The translations under genes and the position numbers were made by a program. This document shows positions 56,390 to 63,859 of a DNA stretch of 64,000 nt, one piece after another. Source of the stretch: Palsa-461 sp036844945. GTDB lineage: Bacteria > Actinomycetota > Acidimicrobiia > Acidimicrobiales > RAAP-2. Each line of letters opens with the position of its first letter. Position 1 is the stretch's first letter. The notes under the pieces were generated by a model, which saw only the letters and a program-made list of their open reading frames with translations, was not told the origin of the DNA and ran no database searches. The stretch covers positions 1 through 64,000 of the forward strand of contig DAIUEV010000014.1 in the NCBI GenBank assembly GCA_036844945.1, written 5' to 3'.

Positions 56390-57083
56390 GGGCAAAGCGG
56401 CCGGCGACCTCCAGATCACCGACCGCACCTCGCTGCGGCGGCTGCGCGAGCGCGGCACCCATGACCGGGCGGTCGTCGACGCCATCTTGGACGAGGGCCT
56501 CCTGTGCCACGTCGGCGTGGTCGACGACGGGACCCCGGTCGTTACGCCCATGGCCTACGCCCGGGTGGGCGACCTCCTCTACCTGCACGGCGCGCCCGCC
56601 AACCGCACGCTCCGGCTGGTGGCCGACGGCGCGCCGGCGAGCGTGACGGTCACGCTGCTCGACGCCCTCGTCCTCGCCCGCTCGGCCTTCCACCACTCGA
56701 TGAACTTCCGCTGCGTGATGCTGTTCGGCGCCGGTGCCGCCGTCGAGGAGGACGACGAGAAGCGGCGGGCCAGCGTGGCGCTCCTCGAGCACATGGCCCC
56801 GGGCCGCAGCGGCGACGCCCGCCTCCCGACCCCCTCCGAGCTGCGGGCCACCCTGATCGTGCGCTTCCCGATCGACGAGGGCTCAGCCAAGGTGCGCACC
56901 GGCGGCCCGAAGGACGACCCCGAGGACATGGACAGCCCGATCTGGGCCGGGGTGGTGCCCTTCGACCTGGTGGCGCGGCCGGGGGTCCCCGAGGACGGCC
57001 TCCCCGCCGGGACGGTCACCCCGCCGTACGCGGCGTCCTACCCGTCGCGGCGCGCCTCGACCGGGCGCAACGGCACCGCCTGA
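56376..57083 (+). CDS. Pyridoxamine 5'-phosphate oxidase family (split-barrel) protein
   Basis: A 235-residue protein of the FMN-binding split-barrel family that includes NimA-like proteins. 'RLRERGTHDRAVVDAILDEGLLCHVGVVDDGTPVVTPMAYARVGDLLYLHGAPANRTLR' is the characteristic opening. 'HHSMNFRCVMLFGAGAAVEEDDEKR' follows, with a C-terminal 'KVRTGGPKDDPEDM' region. It probably binds FMN; the reaction is unknown. GTG 56376 starts inside the end of the peroxiredoxin gene (14-base overlap), so the two are one operon, with an MFS gene next. Confidence 0.8.
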   Translation: MPRPEGKAAGDLQITDRTSLRRLRERGTHDRAVVDAILDEGLLCHVGVVDDGTPVVTPMAYARVGDLLYLHGAPANRTLRLVADGAPASVTVTLLDALVLARSAFHHSMNFRCVMLFGAGAAVEEDDEKRRASVALLEHMAPGRSGDARLPTPSELRATLIVRFPIDEGSAKVRTGGPKDDPEDMDSPIWAGVVPFDLVARPGVPEDGLPAGTVTPPYAASYPSRRASTGRNGTA

Positions 57084-57123
57084 CGCTCGACTCCGCCGGC
57101 CGGCCCGACCGTACGCTGCCCCG

Positions 57124-58422
57124 ATGGCCCGCCGGATCCTCGTCGACCCCGCGCCGCTGCGCGAGAGCCGCGACTTCCGGCTCCTCTTCATCGGCCAGCT
57201 GGTGTCGACGCTCGGGTCCCAGCTGACCGTTGTCGCGATCCCGTTCCAGATCTACGCCGAGACCCACTCGTCGTTCCAGGTCGGGGCGATCAGCATCGCC
57301 CAGCTGGTCCCGCTCGTCATCGGGTCCCTCATCGGCGGATCGGTTGGCGACGCCGTCGACCGCCGTCTGCTCCTCCTCCTCTCGAGCGTCGCCCTCACCT
57401 TCACGAGCGGCGGGCTGGCGTGGAACGCGCTGTCCGCCCACCCGTCGGTGCCGACGCTGTACGTCGTGAGCGCGCTGGCGGCCGGCCTGACCGGGTTCGC
57501 CAACCCGGCCCGCAACTCGATCGTCCCCCGCCTCGTGGGCCAGGAGAACCTGGTGGCGGCGCTCTCGTTCCTGCAGGTGCTGTTCCAGGTGGGGGCGGTG
57601 GCCGGGCCGGCCGTGGCCGGCCTGCTCATCGGGCATACCGGCATCGCCTGGGTCTACGGCATCGACGCCCTGACCTTCTTCGCGGCGATCGTCGCCACCG
57701 TGATGATGCGCCCCATCCCCCCGGCCGACGGCGCCGATCGGCCCGGAATCCGCTCGATCGTGGACGGCATCCGGTTCCTCCGGGGCCGCCAGGTGATGCA
57801 GGGGGCCTACCTGATCGACATCAACGCCATGGTGTTCGGCATGCCCCGGGCGCTGTTCCCGGCCATTGGCCTGTCGGTCTTCCACGGCGGCCCCGACGTG
57901 GTCGGCTACCTCTTCGCCGCACCGGGGCTCGGCGCGCTCGCCGGCGCGCTCACCACCGGGTGGGTGGGGGGGATCGACCGGCGGGGGCGGGCGGTCATCG
58001 TGGCGGTCGTTCTCTGGGGGCTCGCGATCACCGCGTTCGGCTTCTCGCGGGTGCTGTGGCTCGCGCTCGTCCTGCTGGCGGTGGCCGGGTGGGCGGACGT
58101 CATCTCGGCGGTGCTGCGCAACACGATCCTCCAGACGGTCGTGCCCGAGCATTTCCGGAGCCGGATCATCGCCATCCAGCTCGCCGTGGTCCAGGGCGGC
58201 CCCCGGGTCGGGGACCTCGAGTCGGGCGGCGTCGCCACGCTGGCCGGCACCCAGTTCTCGGTGGTGTCGGGCGGCGTCCTGTGCGTCGTCGGGGCGGCCG
58301 CCCTCGCCGTCGCCATGCCGGTCTTCGCCCGCCATCGGACGAGCGAGTTGCCGGGGCACCGGGTCGAGCCCGACCCGCTCGCCGTCGGGCCGATCACCGA
58401 GGACGGCCTGGCCGAGCCCTGA
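57124..58422 (+). CDS. MFS transporter (EntS/macrolide-efflux type)
   Basis: A 432-residue major facilitator with 12 predicted transmembrane helices. It starts 'RDFRLLFIGQLVSTLGSQLTVVAIPFQIYAET', the usual opening of the EntS/MefA-like branch, with 'GGSVGDAVDRRLLLLLSS' (the G-D-R loop between helices 2 and 3) and 'NPARNSIVPRLVGQENLVAALSF'. Substrates of this branch include siderophores and macrolides; none can be named here. ATG 57124 lies six bases after a TACGCT box and lacks a ribosome-binding site, so it may also be transcribed on its own. Confidence 0.88.
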   Translation: MARRILVDPAPLRESRDFRLLFIGQLVSTLGSQLTVVAIPFQIYAETHSSFQVGAISIAQLVPLVIGSLIGGSVGDAVDRRLLLLLSSVALTFTSGGLAWNALSAHPSVPTLYVVSALAAGLTGFANPARNSIVPRLVGQENLVAALSFLQVLFQVGAVAGPAVAGLLIGHTGIAWVYGIDALTFFAAIVATVMMRPIPPADGADRPGIRSIVDGIRFLRGRQVMQGAYLIDINAMVFGMPRALFPAIGLSVFHGGPDVVGYLFAAPGLGALAGALTTGWVGGIDRRGRAVIVAVVLWGLAITAFGFSRVLWLALVLLAVAGWADVISAVLRNTILQTVVPEHFRSRIIAIQLAVVQGGPRVGDLESGGVATLAGTQFSVVSGGVLCVVGAAALAVAMPVFARHRTSELPGHRVEPDPLAVGPITEDGLAEP

Positions 58423-58478
58423 GCGCCCCTGGGCGGCACGGTCCGCCGTAGGGTGCGGAACCGGCCCGAGGAGGTCCT

Positions 58479-58823
58479 ATGCCGTTCGTCTCCCCCGACC
58501 AGATGATCACCGGTGAGCCGTTGCCGGGGTGGCACGGCCGGTTCTTCCACGCCGAGCACATGACCTTCGCCCTCTACGAGATCGACGCCGCCGCCCCCTC
58601 GCTCCACGAGCACCACCACGAGAACGAGGAGGTCTGGAACGTGATCGACGGCGCGATCACCCTTGCGGTCGGCGACGAGAAGCGCACCCTGCGGGCGGGC
58701 GAGGCGGCGATCATCCCCCCGAACACCCCACACTCGGCCACGATCGTGGGCGCCTGCCGGGTCGTGGTCGCCGACCATCCCCGGCGTGACGAGCTCCCCG
58801 GGGGGATCGGGCAGCCCGGCTAA
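58479..58823 (+). CDS. Cupin-domain protein
   Basis: A 114-residue single cupin. Motif 1 'PSLHEHHHENEEVWNVIDGA' supplies the metal ligands (His, His, Glu) and motif 2 'IIPPNTPHSATIVG' the last His. Cupins bind Fe, Mn or Zn and include dioxygenases, isomerases and storage-type proteins; the function here cannot be inferred. ATG 58479 follows an excellent GAGGAGG at the right spacing. It is convergent with dnaB (24-base gap). Confidence 0.85.
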   Translation: MPFVSPDQMITGEPLPGWHGRFFHAEHMTFALYEIDAAAPSLHEHHHENEEVWNVIDGAITLAVGDEKRTLRAGEAAIIPPNTPHSATIVGACRVVVADHPRRDELPGGIGQPG

Positions 58824-58847
58824 ACGCTCCGGTCGACGTCGAGGGGC

Positions 58848-60233
58848 CTACACCCTCGACATGTTCTCGAACCGCGCATACTGGCTGAGGAAGGCGAGGT
58901 GCACCGAGCCGGTCGGCCCGTTGCGGTGCTTGGCCACGATGATCTCGGCGTCACCCCGTCGTTCGATCGGGATGTCCGGGTCGTACTGCTCCTCCCGGTA
59001 GATGAACAGGACCACGTCGGCGTCCTGCTCGAGCGAGCCCGACTCGCGCAGGTCCGACAGCATCGGTCGCTTGTCCTGGCGGGCCTCGAGGCCGCGGGAG
59101 AGCTGGGACAGCGCGATCACCGGGACCTCGAGCTCGCGGGCGAGGATCTTCAGGCTGCGGCTGATCTCGGCCACTTCGACCTGCCGGTTCTCCGCCTTGG
59201 CCCTCCCGGTCATCAGCTGCAGATAGTCGACCATCACGACACCGAGCTCGCCCTCGGTTTTGCGCAGCCGCCGCGCCCGGGCCCGGATGTCCATCACCGT
59301 GACGTTGGGGTTGTCGTCGATGAAGATCGGCGCGCTGTCCAGGCGGCTCACTGCCACGCCCAGCTTGCGCCAGTCGGCCTCCTGGAGCCGGCCGGTCCGG
59401 ACCCGCTGGCCGTCGACGTGAGCCTCCGAGGCGAGGAGTCGCTGGCAGAGCTCGAGGTGGCCCATCTCGAGGGAGAACAGGAGGCTCGGCTTACGCAGCT
59501 CGATCCCGACGTGGGCGAGGATACCGAGGGCCAGGCTGGTCTTGCCGACGGCGGGGCGGGCGCCGACGATCGTGAGGGTGGAGGGCTGGAGCCCGGCCAG
59601 GATGCCGTCCAGGTCGGTGAAGCCGGTGGCGATGCCGGTGACTGCGTCGCGCCCGTGCGACAGCTCCTCGATCCGGTCGAGGCTCGGCAACAGCACGTCG
59701 TGGAGGGACTTGATGCTCTCGGTAGTGCGTCGTTGGGCGACGTTGAAGACCTTCGCTTCCATCTCGTCGACCGCGGCCTCCACGTCCTCCGGGACGCTGT
59801 AGCCGATGTCGGCGATTTCGCCGGCCACTCCGATCATGCGGCGGAGCAGGGCGTGCTCCTCGACGATGCGGGCGTAGTGCACCGCATTCGCGATCGACGG
59901 CGTGTTGGCCTGGAGCGAGACGAGGACGGCCGGGTCCCCAACCGATTCGATGAGGCCCGATCGGGTCAGCTCGTCCCGCACCGTGACCGCGTCGATCGGC
60001 TCGCCCCGCTCGAAGAGGGCGATGATCGCCCCGAAGATGTGCCCGTGGGCCGGCTTGTAGAAGTCCTCGGCGCCGCAGGTCTCGATGGCGGCCGCGGTCG
60101 CGTCGTTGGACAGGAGCATCGCGCCGAGGACCGACTCCTCGGCCTCGAGGTTGTGCGGGGGGACCCGGGGCGTCCCGATCGGCCGGATCGGGCGTGGCCG
60201 CGTGTCGTCGAGCGCCTGCACCATGGTGCTCAT
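58848..60233 (-). CDS. dnaB: Replicative DNA helicase DnaB
   Basis: A 461-residue hexameric helicase that unwinds the fork. The N-terminal primase-interacting domain starts 'PPHNLEAEESVLGAMLLSNDA'. The RecA-like domain has Walker A 'VGARPAVGKTSLALGIL' (about residue 205), 'LLFSLEMGHLELCQRLLASEA', Walker B 'VMVDYLQLM', and 'VIALSQLSRGLEARQDKRPMLSDLRESGSLEQDADVV'. No intein is present, unlike in some actinobacterial DnaB. ATG 60233 is chosen; an ATG at 60224 is also possible. It follows rplI on the same strand, the usual order. Confidence 0.95.
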   Translation of the reverse strand: MSTMVQALDDTRPRPIRPIGTPRVPPHNLEAEESVLGAMLLSNDATAAAIETCGAEDFYKPAHGHIFGAIIALFERGEPIDAVTVRDELTRSGLIESVGDPAVLVSLQANTPSIANAVHYARIVEEHALLRRMIGVAGEIADIGYSVPEDVEAAVDEMEAKVFNVAQRRTTESIKSLHDVLLPSLDRIEELSHGRDAVTGIATGFTDLDGILAGLQPSTLTIVGARPAVGKTSLALGILAHVGIELRKPSLLFSLEMGHLELCQRLLASEAHVDGQRVRTGRLQEADWRKLGVAVSRLDSAPIFIDDNPNVTVMDIRARARRLRKTEGELGVVMVDYLQLMTGRAKAENRQVEVAEISRSLKILARELEVPVIALSQLSRGLEARQDKRPMLSDLRESGSLEQDADVVLFIYREEQYDPDIPIERRGDAEIIVAKHRNGPTGSVHLAFLSQYARFENMSRV

Positions 60234-60398
60234 AACCCTGACCGGTCCGGCTGTGGGACGGAAGGCGCGAAACCTGGGGATTCTGACGACAAAACCCCTG
60301 GTGATGCCTGTGAGCGCGCCTGTGGACGGGCGGGGGACCACGGGTCGCCAACTGGGGATGGGGCGAAGAGCCGCCCTGAGGTGACGAGGGGCGCGTTG

Positions 60399-60417
60399 GT
60401 CACCCTCGAAGGGTGAC
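60399..60417 (-). terminator. Hairpin after the rpsF-ssb-rpsR-rplI group
   Basis: GTCACCCT (60399-60406) and AGGGTGAC (60410-60417) pair perfectly around a CGA loop, 35 bases after the rplI stop and before dnaB. It has no T-run and could be a weak terminator or processing site between the ribosomal genes and dnaB. Confidence 0.45.
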
Positions 60418-60451
60418 GGGCGGGTGTGACGAGGACCTTGCTGCGCCGGGC

Positions 60452-60901
60452 TCAGCCGGCCGCAGTGACCTCCACCGCGACCTGCACTGACACGTCGCCA
60501 TAGAGGTGGATCGGAACCTCGACGGAGCCAACCGACTTGATCGGCTCGTTGAGCCCGATGGACGCGTGGTCGATCTCGACGCCCTTCTGTGCCGCCACCG
60601 CTTCGGCGATCTCGTGCGCGGTGACCGAGCCGAACAGCCGGCCTGTGGATCCAGCCCGAGCCGCGATCGTGATCGTGGCACCGCCAAGAACGGCGGCCTG
60701 TGCCCGCGCCGCCTCCTCGCTGGCCGCCGACCTCAAGTCGCGGGCCCGACGCATCGACGCAGCCTGTCCCTCCATGGTGTCGGTCGCCTTGAACGCCTGG
60801 CCGTTCGGGAGCAGGAAGTTGCGCGCGTAGCCGTCGGACACCGTGACCATGTCGCCGCGGCGGCCGACGCCGTCCACATCCTCACGCAGGAGGACGCGCA
60901 T
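60452..60901 (-). CDS. rplI: 50S ribosomal protein bL9
   Basis: A 149-residue bL9. The N-terminal domain has 'MRVLLREDVDGVGRRGDMVTVSDGYARNFLLPNGQA', the family signature, then a connecting helix with 'RRARDLRSAASEEAARAQAAVLGGATITIAARAG' and the C-terminal domain 'GRLFGSVTAHEIAEAVAAQKGVEIDHASI'. It binds 23S rRNA. Its ATG overlaps the rpsR stop by one base (TGATG), the last gene of the group. Confidence 0.96.
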   Translation of the reverse strand: MRVLLREDVDGVGRRGDMVTVSDGYARNFLLPNGQAFKATDTMEGQAASMRRARDLRSAASEEAARAQAAVLGGATITIAARAGSTGRLFGSVTAHEIAEAVAAQKGVEIDHASIGLNEPIKSVGSVEVPIHLYGDVSVQVAVEVTAAG

Positions 60902-61407
60902 CAGGCTTCGACCTCGTCGGGCTCACGCTCGGCGGGCTCGTTCGCCTCGGCCACCGCCACCGGCTCCTCCACCTCGGCCACCGCCACCGGCTCCTCCACG
61001 CCGACCCCGTCGGACGTCACGGTCTCGTCGCCGGCCGACGCGGTCTCCTCGGGTTCGGCATGACGAGGGCCACGGCGGTCGCCCGGTCCCCGGCCGTCAC
61101 GCCCGCCGCCCCGTCGACCCCCCGGCCGCTCGGTCACGGTCCTCTGCGTGTACGGGAGCAGGACGAGCTCGCGCGCGGTCTTGATCGCCATCGCGATGCC
61201 CCGCTGGTGCTGGGCGCAGTTGCCGGTCACCCGGCGCGAGCGGATCTTGCCCCGGTCGCTCATGTACTTGCGGAGCATCGACACGTCCTTGTAGTCGACC
61301 CACTCGATGTGGTCCCGACACAGCGCGCATGGCTTCTTCTTGATCCTTCGCCCCGCGTCCTTCGGCGCGCGCCGCGTGGTGGTGTTGCGCATGTTGCCCC
61401 GCGCCAT
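60901..61407 (-). CDS. rpsR: 30S ribosomal protein bS18 with long acidic C-terminal extension
   Basis: A 168-residue bS18, about twice the normal 75-90. The core (about 1-82) reads 'RRIKKKPCALCRDHIEWVDYKDVSMLRKYMSDRGKIRSRRVTGNCAQHQRGIAMAIKTARELVLLPY', with the zinc-type CxxC...CxxH pattern. A Gly/Arg linker ('RPGGRRGGGRDGRGPGDRRG') and an acidic, Ala/Val/Glu-rich tail follow, containing 'VEEPVAVAE' twice, encoded by a perfect 27-bp tandem repeat. ATG 61407 overlaps the ssb stop by one base (TAATG) and its stop overlaps rplI, so the frame is certain. The tail is likely disordered and solvent-exposed. Confidence 0.93.
   Translation of the reverse strand: MARGNMRNTTTRRAPKDAGRRIKKKPCALCRDHIEWVDYKDVSMLRKYMSDRGKIRSRRVTGNCAQHQRGIAMAIKTARELVLLPYTQRTVTERPGGRRGGGRDGRGPGDRRGPRHAEPEETASAGDETVTSDGVGVEEPVAVAEVEEPVAVAEANEPAEREPDEVEA
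60946..60999. repeat. 27-bp tandem repeat (two copies) within rpsR
   Basis: Two identical, adjacent 27-base units (60946-60972 and 60973-60999, beginning CTCGGCCACCGCCACC). The unit is nine codons long, so it keeps the frame and encodes VEEPVAVAE twice in the acidic bS18 tail. A recent duplication is likely; copy number may vary between strains. Confidence 0.9.
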
Positions 61408-61871
61408 TAGAACGGCTCCTCGTCCTGGCTGTAGCCGCCGCTCGGCTGCTGCTCGCGCTGCGGGGCGGGCCGCGAGCCGCCGCGCCCGCCGCCGTCGCTC
61501 GGGCCGCGCCGGTCGTTCTTGGTCACCTGGGCGGTGGCCCAACGCAGCGAGGGGCCGACCTCGTCGGCCACCACCTCGATCTTCGAGCGCTTGTCCCCGT
61601 CCTGGGACTCCCAGCTGCGTTGCTCCAGCCGGCCGGCGACCATGACCCGGGAGCCGCGCTGCAGCGACTCGCTCACGTTCTCGGCCATCTCGCGCCAGCA
61701 CACGACATCGAAGAAGCTGACCGCCTCCTCCCACTCCTGGGTCTGGCGGTTCTGCCAGCGCCGATTCACCGCCAGCCCGAAGGTGGCGGTGGCCTGGCCG
61801 GTGTTGGTGAAGCGGAGCTCGGGATCCCGAGTCACGTTCCCCACCAGCACGACTGTGTTGTCCGTGGGCAT
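61407..61871 (-). CDS. ssb: Single-stranded DNA-binding protein
   Basis: A 154-residue SSB. The OB-fold occupies about residues 1-110 ('NTVVLVGNVTRDPELRFTNTGQATATFGLAVNRRW', 'SFFDVVCWREMAENVSESLQRGSRVMVAGRLEQRSWE'), followed by a disordered Gly/Gln/Pro linker and the acidic tip 'QDEEPF', a variant of the usual DDIPF that recruits partner proteins. ATG 61871 follows AAGGAGG. It lies between rpsF and rpsR in the conserved order and overlaps rpsR by one base. Confidence 0.96.
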   Translation of the reverse strand: MPTDNTVVLVGNVTRDPELRFTNTGQATATFGLAVNRRWQNRQTQEWEEAVSFFDVVCWREMAENVSESLQRGSRVMVAGRLEQRSWESQDGDKRSKIEVVADEVGPSLRWATAQVTKNDRRGPSDGGGRGGSRPAPQREQQPSGGYSQDEEPF

Positions 61872-61896
61872 GTTCCCCTCCTTCTCGGCCGCCCGC

Positions 61897-62244
61897 TCAG
61901 CCGGCGGGGCTCGCCGACGCCTCCGGAGACGCTCCCCCGGCGGCACGCCCGGCCACCCCTTCGGGCAGCCGGATCACCTTGTGACGGATGACCTCGTCGG
62001 CCAGCGACAGCAGCCGGTCGAGGTCGTGCACGGTCTGGGTCTCCCCGGTCAGCTCTATCAGGACGTAGTAACCCTCCCGACGGTGCTTGACCTCGTACGC
62101 GAACGGTCGGCGGCCCCAGCGGTCCACGGTCCCCGGGTTGCCGCCGGAGGATCGGATCGAATCGAGGGTCCGATCGACCACGCCCTGGATGGCCGACGGA
62201 TCGGCCGCGGCGTCGAAGATGACCATGACTTCATACGGCCGCAT
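61897..62244 (-). CDS. rpsF: 30S ribosomal protein bS6
   Basis: A 115-residue bS6 that partners bS18 on the small subunit. 'MRPYEVMVIFDAAADPSAIQGVVDRTLDSI' and 'GTVDRWGRRPFAYEVKHRREGYYVLIELTGE' are the ferredoxin-like core; the C-terminus is an Ala/Ser-rich tail of about 18 residues. ATG 62244 follows GGGAGG. It is the first gene of the group; TAACAT on the minus strand at 62357-62362 is a possible -10. Confidence 0.96.
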   Translation of the reverse strand: MRPYEVMVIFDAAADPSAIQGVVDRTLDSIRSSGGNPGTVDRWGRRPFAYEVKHRREGYYVLIELTGETQTVHDLDRLLSLADEVIRHKVIRLPEGVAGRAAGGASPEASASPAG

Positions 62245-62397
62245 GCGGGCCTACCTCCCTCTGGACCGGGGTCGACCGTGACGCCCGGGCCCCGCGCGGT
62301 GCGGGGCAGGGTGATCGTGGACGCCACGCCGGAGCGGGGCGACGATCGGCGAAGCGATGTTAGTGCACGGATGCCATGGACCCCGCCGGGGCGGCGG

Positions 62398-63255
62398 TCA
62401 GTCGGGGCGGGCGGCGTCGGGGTCGAGGGCGGTGCGGAGCTCGTCGGAGGACGTGTAGCTCTCCGACTGGTTCGGGAAGGCGCCGCTGCGGACGTCGGCC
62501 GCGAACGCGGCCAGCGCCTTCGTGGCGTCCTCGGCCAGGTTGGCGTACGGGCGGACGAATTTCGCGACCCGGCCGGTCCCGAGGCCGAGCACGTCGTGGA
62601 ACACGAGCACCTGGCCGTCGCAGCCCGGACCTGCGCCGATGCCGATCGTTGGGACGTCGACCGCCGCGGTCACCGCCGTGCCCACCGCGTCGGGGACGCT
62701 CTCGATCACCATGGCGAAACAACCCGCTTCCACCAGGGCGGAGGCGTCGGCCAGCAGCGCTGTCGCGGCATCGACGGCGCGCCCCTGGACCCGCATCCCC
62801 CCGATCGCGTGCACCGACTGGGGGGTGAGCCCGATGTGGCCCATGACCGGGATCTCGGCGTGCACGAGGGCCTCGATCGCAGGAGCCCGCTTCGCCCCGC
62901 CCTCGAGCTTCACGCACTCGGCGCCGGCCCGGATCAGGCGGGCGGCGTTCCGGACCGTCTCTTCCAGGCTCACGTGGTAGCTCATCCACGGCATGTCGCC
63001 GACGATCAGGCACTCTGGCTTGGCCCGGGCGACGGCCGCCACGTGGTGGGCCATGTCGTCGATGGTCACATGCAGGGTGTCCGGGTAGCCCAGCACCGTG
63101 TTGGCCACCGAGTCGCCGACGAGGATGAGGTCCACGCCGGCCGCCGAGGCGATGGCCGCGGTCGGGTAGTCGTAAGCCGTGACCATCACGATGGGCTCGG
63201 CCCCGTCGCGGCGCTTTCGGCCCCGCAACGTGCGGACATTCGGCTTCGGGCTCAC
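62398..63255 (-). CDS. panB: 3-methyl-2-oxobutanoate hydroxymethyltransferase
   Basis: A 285-residue PanB, the first committed enzyme of pantothenate synthesis, transferring a one-carbon unit from methylene-tetrahydrofolate to ketoisovalerate. 'IVMVTAYDYPTAAIASAAGVDLILVGDSVANTVLGY' holds the Mg-binding Asp, followed by 'GDMPWMSY', 'CVKLEGG', 'VMGHIGLTPQSVHAIGG' and 'MVIESVPD' with the catalytic Glu. GTG 63255 overlaps the upstream DUF5318 gene stop by four bases (GTGA). Confidence 0.95.
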   Translation of the reverse strand: MSPKPNVRTLRGRKRRDGAEPIVMVTAYDYPTAAIASAAGVDLILVGDSVANTVLGYPDTLHVTIDDMAHHVAAVARAKPECLIVGDMPWMSYHVSLEETVRNAARLIRAGAECVKLEGGAKRAPAIEALVHAEIPVMGHIGLTPQSVHAIGGMRVQGRAVDAATALLADASALVEAGCFAMVIESVPDAVGTAVTAAVDVPTIGIGAGPGCDGQVLVFHDVLGLGTGRVAKFVRPYANLAEDATKALAAFAADVRSGAFPNQSESYTSSDELRTALDPDAARPD

Positions 63256-63686
63256 AGCGCCCGCCCGGCCCGCTGACCCTCTCCGCGCCCGCCCGCCGGG
63301 TACTTCCGGATGAGGTGGTGCCAGGCGCAGTCCGGACACACCTCGACGTCGTAACAGAGCACCGGGTCGCTCCGGCGGCGGAGCCGGTTGAGCTCGGTGG
63401 CGCTCCCGGGGCACCGCCCGCCGGGAGGCAGGCGGCTCCCGAACACGTAGGTGACCTCGACGGTGTCGGCCGCCTCGCAGATCGGGCACCGCTCCCGCAT
63501 CGGCTTGCCCACGTTGCGGGCGGCCCGCAGCAGTTCCGGGTGGGCGTCGCACACGTCCTCTCGCCCGAGCCGCCCCTTCTGGACGTCGCGTACGACCGCG
63601 TTGCGCATCAGGCGATATTCGACGCGTGCCTCCGCGGCGCCGCTCGTGTCCTTCGGCGCCTTCTTCGGATCCTGCGTCACCGTCAT
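63252..63686 (-). CDS. DUF5318 family protein
   Basis: A 144-residue protein matching the actinobacterial DUF5318 pattern as I remember it: 'VEYRLMRNAVVRDVQKGRLGREDVCDAHPELLRAARNVGKPMRERCPICEA', then 'YVFGSRLPPG' and 'VEVCPDCAWHHLIRKY'. The paired CPIC and CPDC, with Trp-His-His next to the second, suggest a zinc ribbon. Function is unknown. ATG 63686. It overlaps panB by four bases, so it is co-translated with a pantothenate gene. Confidence 0.8.
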   Translation of the reverse strand: MTVTQDPKKAPKDTSGAAEARVEYRLMRNAVVRDVQKGRLGREDVCDAHPELLRAARNVGKPMRERCPICEAADTVEVTYVFGSRLPPGGRCPGSATELNRLRRRSDPVLCYDVEVCPDCAWHHLIRKYPAGGRGEGQRAGRAL

Positions 63687-63859
63687 CGAGGAAAGAGGCT
63701 AGCCCTCGGGGTCTCTCCGGCCACCTCCTTTTCAGGGGCGCCGGCCGAGCGGTTCACGCGGCGGGTCGACGGCCGGGAGGCGGCGCTCAGAGAGCCTGAC
63801 CAGGGCGTTCTTTCCACAATTCGACCGTGATTCGGGCGGCCCGGGCCCGTTCTCTCCCC

